From Cucumis sativus (lineage: Eukaryota; Streptophyta; Magnoliopsida; Cucurbitales; Cucurbitaceae): DNA of 64,000 bases. The stretch's first letter is position 1. Each line of letters starts with the position of its first letter. Position numbers and translations under genes: made by a program. The notes below the pieces were generated by a model. The model made no database searches and had not been told where the DNA came from. It was given only the letters and a program-made list of their open reading frames with translations. The stretch is from positions 4,030,001 to 4,094,000 of the forward strand of contig NC_026660.2 of NCBI RefSeq assembly GCF_000004075.3, given 5' to 3'. Below, piece after piece: positions 58,610-64,000 of the stretch.

Positions 58610-60200
58610 CCTGAAAGAGCAATTAGAAGAAGAAAGGCAAAGAAGATTCAAGAGACTTTCACACTACGCCTTCAAAAGCTAGCAAATTCACAAAAAAGAG
58701 ACAAATAGCTTTGAATCCAAATTTACAGTCCATGAGTCAGAAGAGAAGTGAAGAATTGAAGAATCATGCATCAACCATGGAATAAAGACTTCGATTAATT
58801 TTTAAGAGTCATTAATATTTTTTTGTCAAAAAAATGTTGATGAATTAGTAGAAGAATTTATGTCGTATTTTGGAATATTTCTTTTGAGTAGTGGGTCCTT
58901 TTAAAGGTGCTTTTGAGCAGTGGGAAGACAATATTTATTTTGAGATGTGGGAAAATGCATTATTTGCATTTTGTTTTCTTTCATTTTGTGTAGTCTATAT
59001 AAAGACTCAATCCTTTCATTTGCAAACATCATGAATGATATTAAAAATCTTGTGTTTTATTCAACACCTTGACGTTATCTTATACAAGTCTTGTTTTAGA
59101 TTTGATGTTAAATCAAGTCAAAGGACTAATCTTTGATCAAGCTAATTAAGGAGTAATTTATTTCATAATCTATGAGTGATCATCATAGATTCTAAGTTTG
59201 ATCTAAGACTTATTCACCTTTGAAATCATTCGTTAAGTTTCCCTTAGAAGGACTTGTAGCTTTGCATTAATCAAGCCCTGTGGGAGCTTATAATTTGGTA
59301 TCAAAGCATTTGGTCCTCATCGCCTTGGCCAGCTCTAAGCGTGAAATATCTTTACTTTATTTCATTTTTTTAAATTGTTCTTCTTCTCAATTATTTTCAT
59401 GTATTACAAGACATACTACAACTTGTCTTCAACTTGTCTTGAAATATTCTTCAAATTTGCTTATTTTATCATTAAAAAAAATCGTTAGCAAAAAGATAAA
59501 CACACACACAAAAAAAAAAGTTGTCAATCCAAGAAACATTTTGTTAGAATTCTTATCATTTGATATTTTTTAGTTGTGGATCATAAAGATGGAGTTAGAA
59601 GAGCTTCTTTGAATACTTGTCTTAGTTTGTGAGAGTTGTTAGTTTGAATTGATTTTCATTGAACTTTTAGTTAGATTGCACCAAAAACTTATATTAACCC
59701 TTACATCTTGACCTAGTACCAAAGCTACCCTTTAGCAATAAATATGAGTGTCCCAAGTGAAATAGGTAAGAAGTGTGGCGACGTCTGCTTGAAAATATCA
59801 TAGGGTGAAAGAGTACCACAAGTACATGACCCATTATGGCTATTCTTCAAATCATCAAGGCATGATGGAAATGATGAATGATACTAAAAACCATATATTT
59901 TGTTCAACACATCGGTGTTATCTTATTCAAGTCTCATTTTAGATTTGATGGTTAAATCAATTCATTGGGAGTAGTCTTTGATCAAACTAATTCTTCTGGA
60001 GTGAGTTGTCCTAAGATCTACGAGTGACCATCATAGATTTTAGGTTCGATCCAAGAGTTATTTACTTTTTTAAGTGAGCTCTTGGTTGGAATCATTCGAG
60101 AAGCTAGCCTTAACAATGGGAGTTTTGCAAGGATCCTAAAAGAACCTCTAAGTTTGCATTAATCAAGCATTGTGGGTGCTTATCATAAATTATAACCAAA
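58610..60200 (+). mobile_element. LTR retrotransposon remnant with primer-binding site
   Basis: A promoter-like TATATAAAG (58996-59004) and a block 59025-59295 are followed by TGGTATCAAAGC (59296-59307). This is one mismatch from the primer-binding site complementary to initiator Met tRNA. A diverged second copy of the block lies at 59868-60190 (shared: TAGATTTGATG, GAGTGA.CATCATAGATT, TTTGCATTAATCAAGC). This is the arrangement of two LTRs around a ~560-bp non-coding interior, so a TRIM-like or internally deleted element. Confidence 0.55.
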
Positions 60201-60879
60201 TTGGTCATAATAATAGGCTTATTTTGTTTTTAGAATTTGACAAAGAATTCAAATCATTCTCTGGGAGATGCGTAACCTAATGGGATAAGAAACAACATAA
60301 ATTCCAAAAACAAAAATTTAAAGATCAAATCGTTATCAAAAATAAAAGCTAATGCAATCTGTATACCAAGGGCAAGTTAAAGATCACCATTGACAACACT
60401 TCTTGCTACATAAATAGTTTGTAAAGTGCTTGAAACCTCTTATTTGAACAATTAGAATTTCCGATAAATTAGAGAAGTACCCTTAATTATTAGTATTCTC
60501 AATGTTCGGCAAATCTAATTTTAAAATACTTCACTATCTTATAGAAAGGAATTTAAGATACTCTTAGATTCATCTAATGTGAAAGAAGATACTATGTTAT
60601 TAGAGCATAAAGATCTTTTTTATCGTGAAATGAATATAGCATGCAACGCAAAACTATGTTACCTTGCGATTGTGAAGATGTATTCAGTCAAATCGTTGAT
60701 GTTGAGTCAAGTTTGGCACGCCGCTCTTCGTAAGAAGCTGGGATAAGTAAAACTACTTGTAAGATTTATAAGGTAACAACAGATACCAATACATACGTTA
60801 ACGCATTGCAATAAGAACGGTGGGAAAGGTATGATTATGAAAATAGGAAAAATACAAGGATTTAACGGATGAAATAAAA

Positions 60880-61290
60880 AAAAATGGTCAACATCACTTT
60901 TTGAAAGAGAAACAAGCCTCTACATTGATCTAACGAGTGAGACTAATGCTCAAATTACAAGAGAATGAGTCGAAATTCAACAAGATAAAAGATAATAAAA
61001 AGGATCAAACTCAAAAACATCCAAACCAATAGAACAAAACAATAACAAAGAGAGAAAAGAGTAAACCAAAATCAACTCCCCAAAAGCTATACATAACATC
61101 TCAAATTAGCAAACTAAAGCCAAAGCAACCGAAAACTTTGTGTAACAATCCGAGAAACTTTAAGTCTTCCAAGAAGGGTATGACAAGGCAATGAATAAAT
61201 GTCCAAAGGCAGCAGATATCTTGTAAAATCTTTATCAATTTCAATCGGAACAATTCGGCTTCAAATTCTTGGAACAAGAGCACTCGGATT
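60880..61290 (-). mobile_element. Possible LINE 3' end
   Basis: The minus strand ends in TTTGAGCATTAGTCTCACTC then an AGAGGCTTGTTTCTCTTTCAA-like tail, similar to 3' UTRs of cucurbit L1 elements as I remember them. No target duplication or coding tail is certain. Confidence 0.3.
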
Positions 61291-62755
61291 AGAAATAGGA
61301 ATAAAAACTGTGCAGTGCCTCTTTAGATGAAAAATCAATCGAAGTAGCCCCACCTTGGTAACCGTTTAGTTTTTCAACTTTAGTCTCAAATTTCTCTATA
61401 GTTATCTATTTTTTACCTATGATTTTAAGAATCAACCCAAGTTTAGAAAACTATTTTAAACTTGCTTTTGTCATTGAAATTTGGCTCCGAAATCAACTCT
61501 TTTACTTAACAAATATGCAAAATCATTGTACGAAACTAAGAGGAAATATACTTAATTTTCAAAACCCAAATGGTTAACTAATAGGACAGTAACTAACATT
61601 TGAAGTTTTCAATTAGTATCTTCCTTCAAGCTGGCTAGACTTGCAGTCCCATAAATCATTAGCAAAGACTACTATGGTGTCAATATTTCATCAATTTTCC
61701 GCTACAGATGCATAGTTCAATTGGAAAGATCAGCCACAAGATCAAAGGAATTCCAAACACAAGCTAATTTTCTAGAAGATTGCTATGTAAATCTATGAAT
61801 AATATGTTCCAAAAATTCTAAATCTATCGAAGTAGCCAAGCCACCTTTAGAGTCCTCCTCATTTTCCAAAAACATTAAAGCAACCCTATATTAGGCCCCT
61901 GATTACTCTTCAATACAGAAGAAGAGATAAGTCACAAGGAAGATGTACCTTCAGTGAGTGATTTAGAGTCACGGGACCATTTGAAGTATGCCTTGAGTTG
62001 CGTTTCCAAGATCATGTGAGATTGTGACCAGAGTGTTTGGAAAAGGGGGCTATATATTTGTAAGGAACTAAGGAGAGGATTTTCATACATTTTGTATCTT
62101 TCAGTGAGCTGGAGAGCTTATTAACCCTCTTGAATAGCGGAGAAGTGTTTGTATTGCCTCAGAGCAATTCTTTCCATCTCATATCAATAGATTGTAAGGG
62201 AAATACCTTACACCCTGCTGTTGCATCCAGCTGTAACTGAATGGCGTAGGGAGATATTATTCACCTCTAACAGGCAAAGGGATGCAAGCAAAATAACAGG
62301 AGGTATAAACCACCCTGAGCCCATTTTTGCTCATCTCAAGACATCTACAATACTTGAGGAGTTCACAGAAACCCATATAAATTTGGCCGATTGATAAATT
62401 AACTGTTATTTTGGGAAACCAAAAGCTCCATATTAACTAAAAGCATTATGTAAATCATTGTTTATGGACCAACATGCTCATAATTATTTATTTTGAATGA
62501 AATTTGTGTTTTATAAATCGTGGTTTTCAGAATCAATGAAAATTGGACACAAATTCCAAAATTTCAGGGCAAAGAAAAGCATAGAGTTTGCTTTCCTATA
62601 AAATGTGGATATGCTAAACAAAATTGTTAACTGGTATGTAAACAAGAGTTATTGGATTTTGGTTTAACTCAAGTGTTTTTCTTTTTATCAACGATACATA
62701 TAACATTACCCAATAAATAATCCCAATAGAAACAGTATTTTTGTGAAGAACTTAC

Positions 62756-63849
62756 GCTCAGTTGGCCTTGACAACAAGGCAACATGGGAATTTTTCTTCT
62801 TTAACTTTCTGTTGTCTGAAGAGCTCCCATCTGGAGGGGAGATAGAAGTGGCCACATTAGTATCGAGAATTCATCGAAAAGGAAATACAAATGAGTAATG
62901 GGGAAAGATTAAAATTCAAACCATTTGGCAAACAGCTTAGAAGAGCTTCTTTGAATATTGCAGCTTGGAGCTTGTATGTTCGTATTTCATTCGACAAATG
63001 CAACTGAAGTGCTTCTCCAGCATCTAGAAGCAATGCAGGCAGGGAAATCATTTAAATATTGAAGAATAGTATAAAGATAACTGAGGTGAAAAAGACAATA
63101 TACCCGGGATAGGTCACACAAACTATAATCAATTGCCATAAGTACCTGACGAACACCAAAATTTGACACCTTCAAATTCACAAGAATGAAGAACCAGAGA
63201 ATTTTCTGAAGCCATAACATATTGAGGCTTCCTTGGCGTTCTTAATGGATCCAGTAGAATGTCTATAACCTACAAAATTGAACAATTCTCTTCATCTATT
63301 AGATTAAGATGCATCTATACTCCAGTAACATAACAAATTCAGACCATAGGCCAAGTAAAATTGGGAAACCGTAATATAGTGGCTTTCAATGTTGCCATCT
63401 TGAAATCAGTGCAAATTGTGTGATCAATGTATTGCGCAGAAACAATGGCTAGGTAGTTTCCTTGTCAATGGCAGATACATCTTTATAAAATTAAATATGG
63501 CTATCAATTCCAAAAACCACTAGCTCCTAATTAAAATCAAATTTACCATTACTCGTTTATCCTCTATGGCTGTTCCAGATAGATATAATAAACTGAAGTG
63601 AGAGTATTTAGGCCTATGAAGTATAAGATGGCATATTTTCATGAACAAAAGCATGCAGTTTAACATATTAAAAGCAACTTATTTAAGCAAATATAATAAA
63701 GCAAAAAGATGTAAAGACGTATGGCACACACATCAGGATCTTCAAGATCTTGCCCAACCATGAATACAACAGCAACCATGCAGCGAACCTGATGCCAGAG
63801 GAAAGCACTGCCTTCAATGTTGAAAGCCCATAATGGATTGCCTTCCGTC
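62756..63849 (-). CDS. tRNA pseudouridine synthase, DEG1/PUS3-like (At1g34150-like), C-terminal exons only
   Basis: Pus3/Deg1 enzymes convert U38/U39 of tRNA anticodon arms to pseudouridine. Four consecutive exons join in frame: 63732-63849, 63146-63269, 62922-63023, 62756-62830. The translation has NPLWAFNIEGSAFLWHQVRC and MVAVVFMVGQDLEDPDVIDI, the conserved C-terminal TruA-fold segment with the HQVR motif. It continues as LLDPLRTPRKPQYVMASENS, ALQLHLSNEIRTYKLQAAIF and a basic KKKNSHVALLSRPTE. The catalytic Asp and N-terminal domain lie to the right, outside the window. Exon 62756-62830 ends in phase with a good GTAAGT donor, so at least one more exon lies to the left; I could not find it among the transposon remnants. 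Identity is well supported, completeness is not. Confidence 0.85.
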
Positions 63850-63908
63850 CTGGCAAAGTACCAAAAAGATTCAGTCAACAACAAACAAAAATATTTCACA
63901 GATGTGCA

Positions 63909-63909
<1 letters not shown>

Positions 63910-63937
<28 letters not shown>
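63910..63937. repeat. (GA)n microsatellite in DEG1-like intron
   Basis: Fourteen GA units followed by a T run, 60 bases upstream of the exon at 63732-63849 on the minus strand, where it reads as (TC)n. Confidence 0.95.
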
Positions 63938-63940
<3 letters not shown>

Positions 63941-64000
63941 ATTTTTTTTTTTAAAAGAGGATAAACCGAGTCTAGAAGACATCTTAGTTCGGGACAAGAT

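Larger units (their letters stand above)
53831..62755. other. Gene-poor 9-kb block of transposon remnants
   Basis: From the capping-protein promoter to the DEG1-like gene I find no intact gene. Bases 54100-56100 are AT-rich and featureless. Then follow a hAT MITE, a TA microsatellite (56618-56645), a SINE, a LINE piece, an LTR element with primer-binding site, a LINE-3'-end-like segment near 60880-61290 and an LTR-like block near 61880-62340. The last exon of the DEG1-like gene may be hidden here. Confidence 0.55.

Noticed and set aside
1..64000. tRNA, rRNA, snoRNA or CRISPR-like arrays
   Set aside because: I looked for tRNA A/B boxes with cloverleaf context, rRNA blocks and regularly spaced repeats; only SINE promoters and ordinary tandem repeats were found. 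A tRNAscan/Infernal run would be decisive.

Overview
This is nuclear DNA of a dicot plant. It is AT-rich, its genes carry introns with GT..AG borders, and every gene recognised has a clear land-plant homologue. The load of L1-type LINEs, SINEs, LTR remnants and a TIR element built on TCTATCACTGATAG-like units resembles cucurbit genomes; family-level placement is inference. There is no bacterial, organellar or CRISPR content. All exon borders below were derived by hand from splice sites, reading-frame closure and remembered family similarity; none was checked by alignment or RNA data.

Layout, left to right: (1) 240-7620, minus, the first 11 coding exons of exocyst subunit SEC6, cut by the left edge, with introns holding a MITE, LINE pieces, a gypsy fragment and a SINE with a perfect target-site duplication. 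(2) 10342-13473 and 16257-21412, minus, two tandem Gfo/Idh/MocA-type NAD(P) oxidoreductases with the same intron position. (3) 25527-33448, minus, CstF64, the RNA-binding subunit of the cleavage-stimulation factor. (4) 36060-39127, minus, a membrane-tethered NAC factor of the ANAC016/ANAC017 type. (5) 43160-44890, minus, an intronless DYW-class PPR protein like At1g34160. (6) 46505-49371, plus, a p23-type HSP90 co-chaperone. (7) 50267-53830, minus, the beta subunit of F-actin capping protein. (8) 53831-62755, a gene-poor 9 kb of transposon remnants. (9) 62756-63849, minus, the C-terminal part of a DEG1/PUS3-like tRNA pseudouridine synthase, open at both ends.

The genes do not form a pathway; they are housekeeping or regulatory functions (secretion, mRNA 3'-end formation, stress signalling, organelle RNA editing, protein folding, actin capping, tRNA modification). 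The most informative large-scale pattern is synteny: read right to left, the order interleaves two Arabidopsis segments, At1g34150-34190 (DEG1-like, PPR, NAC) and At1g71790-71820 (CPB, CstF64, SEC6). This suggests an ancestral block kept together here and split by reciprocal gene loss after a duplication in Arabidopsis.

I found no convincing new biological system. The best leads are the fractionated synteny, a chain of GACGTCGGG hairpins in an intron, several well-preserved transposon insertions with duplications, a possible membrane-free NAC isoform made by intron retention, and a small unexplained coding-like segment near 42.3-42.8 kb.
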